From: DUZB01 sp963747555
GTDB taxonomy: Bacteria; Desulfobacterota; DSM-4660; Desulfatiglandales; Desulfatiglandaceae
Reading direction: 5' to 3'
NCBI GenBank assembly: GCA_963747555.1
Contig: CAVVFZ010000005.1
Location: 62,001 to 126,000 of the forward strand
Length of the DNA: 64,000 nucleotides
Shown here: in pieces, positions 63,701 through 64,000 of the stretch
How the letters are laid out: each line of letters begins with the position of its first letter
How positions within the stretch are numbered: the stretch's first letter is position 1
Program-made: the position numbers and the translations under genes
Notes under the pieces: model-generated
The model's database searches: none
Told to the model about the DNA's origin: nothing
Seen by the model: only the letters and a program-made list of their open reading frames with translations

Positions 63701-64000
63701 GTGTCATCGAACTTATTGATGCCAATGCTGAACGGTATCCGGACAAAATCGCCTTGTCCGGTATGGACATGGAGATTTCCTTTAAACAGGTAAAGGAAAA
63801 AAGCGAGCAGGCCGCAGCCTGTTTCCAGGCCAGGGGGATAACAAAGGGAGACGCAGTTGCTCTTATGAGCCAGAACTCCTTTGATTTCGTCTTCTCCTTT
63901 TTTGGGATTTTGAAGGCTGGCGGCGTTGCCGTCCCGGTCAACCATAAACTGACGGCTGGAGAGGTAGATTATATCCTTGAAGATAGCGGATCTGTTCTTT
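63697..64000 (+). CDS. AMP-forming acyl-CoA ligase, N-terminal part
   Basis: The ATG at 63697 overlaps the MerR stop (ATGA) and has an AAAGGAGG box. The frame is open to the window edge. About 101 residues are visible: IELIDANAERYPDKIALSGM, then VALMSQNSFDFVFSFFGILK and AGGVAVPVNHKLTAGEVDYI, the typical N-terminal domain of AMP-dependent synthetases. The P-loop lies beyond the end. It is probably regulated with the MerR gene. Confidence 0.85.
   Translation, partial: MSVIELIDANAERYPDKIALSGMDMEISFKQVKEKSEQAAACFQARGITKGDAVALMSQNSFDFVFSFFGILKAGGVAVPVNHKLTAGEVDYILEDSGSVL

Overview
The window reads as chromosomal DNA of a Gram-negative anaerobe or facultative anaerobe, most likely a deltaproteobacterium (Desulfobacterota). 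This is inferred from several cobalamin-dependent radical-SAM enzymes, acyl-CoA ligases, an acetoin-type dehydrogenase operon, a RodZ-like/DUF2914 protein, and Tat- and lipoprotein-exported proteins. No rRNA or other strong phylogenetic marker is present, so the placement is tentative. Many otherwise ordinary genes carry single-base frame breaks (about 14 genes, some with two or three). Because whole operons of intact genes surround them, consensus indel errors are at least as likely as true decay.

1-10.6 kb is the most unusual stretch. After a partial M19 dipeptidase there is a compact candidate RiPP (ribosomal peptide) locus: a B12-binding radical-SAM enzyme (frame-broken), a PqqD-like peptide-recognition protein, a 51-residue peptide made of seven perfect five-residue units [A/S]-C-H-[A/S]-P, a strong RNA hairpin, and a Trm112-domain methyltransferase. 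It is followed by an opposing pair (second B12 radical-SAM enzyme plus a PLP class-V aminotransferase-like enzyme). Next come a ketoacyl synthase, a chain-length-factor-like partner, a family 2 glycosyltransferase, a nitroreductase and a GNAT acetyltransferase. I regard the C-H-A-P peptide locus as the candidate undescribed system.

11-17.9 kb holds a YkgJ-type protein, a 3-hydroxyacyl-CoA dehydrogenase, a cyclophilin and two divergent tRNA genes (Leu-CAA and Ala-GGC) sharing a palindromic promoter core. A decayed accessory zone follows: remnants of a response regulator, a group II intron reverse transcriptase, a HEPN-like protein and a duplicated carbohydrate-binding (CBM9) gene end, among small intact genes such as a 4-oxalocrotonate tautomerase.

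18-45 kb is mostly housekeeping and transport: an M3 peptidase, an ABC-F ATPase (Uup type), release factor 3, YhbY, histidinol-phosphate aminotransferase, a SpmA/SpmB-type fusion, a complete family 5 peptide/nickel-type ABC importer with a fused double ATPase, a Tat-exported YcbK protein, a chemoreceptor, an exo/endonuclease-phosphatase family protein, a glycosyltransferase, an MBL hydrolase and a DEAD-box helicase. An operon on the minus strand joins a SulP-STAS-cNMP transporter, a STAS antagonist, an RsbW-like kinase, a ThiF/MoeB enzyme and ThiS.

45-52 kb is an acetoin-dehydrogenase-like operon: AcoX, E1 alpha, E1 beta, E2, E3 and a Lin0512-family protein, then a Nudix hydrolase. 52-64 kb carries a transaminase/omega-amidase pair, small envelope and stress proteins (CsbD, a Gly-rich membrane peptide), truncated genes (DUF4338, sigma-54 regulator, receiver domain), a RodZ-like protein, and a 1.4-kb non-coding stretch with a large inverted repeat. 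It ends with a long-chain acyl-CoA synthetase and a MerR regulator coupled to a second AMP-forming acyl-CoA ligase that runs off the edge.
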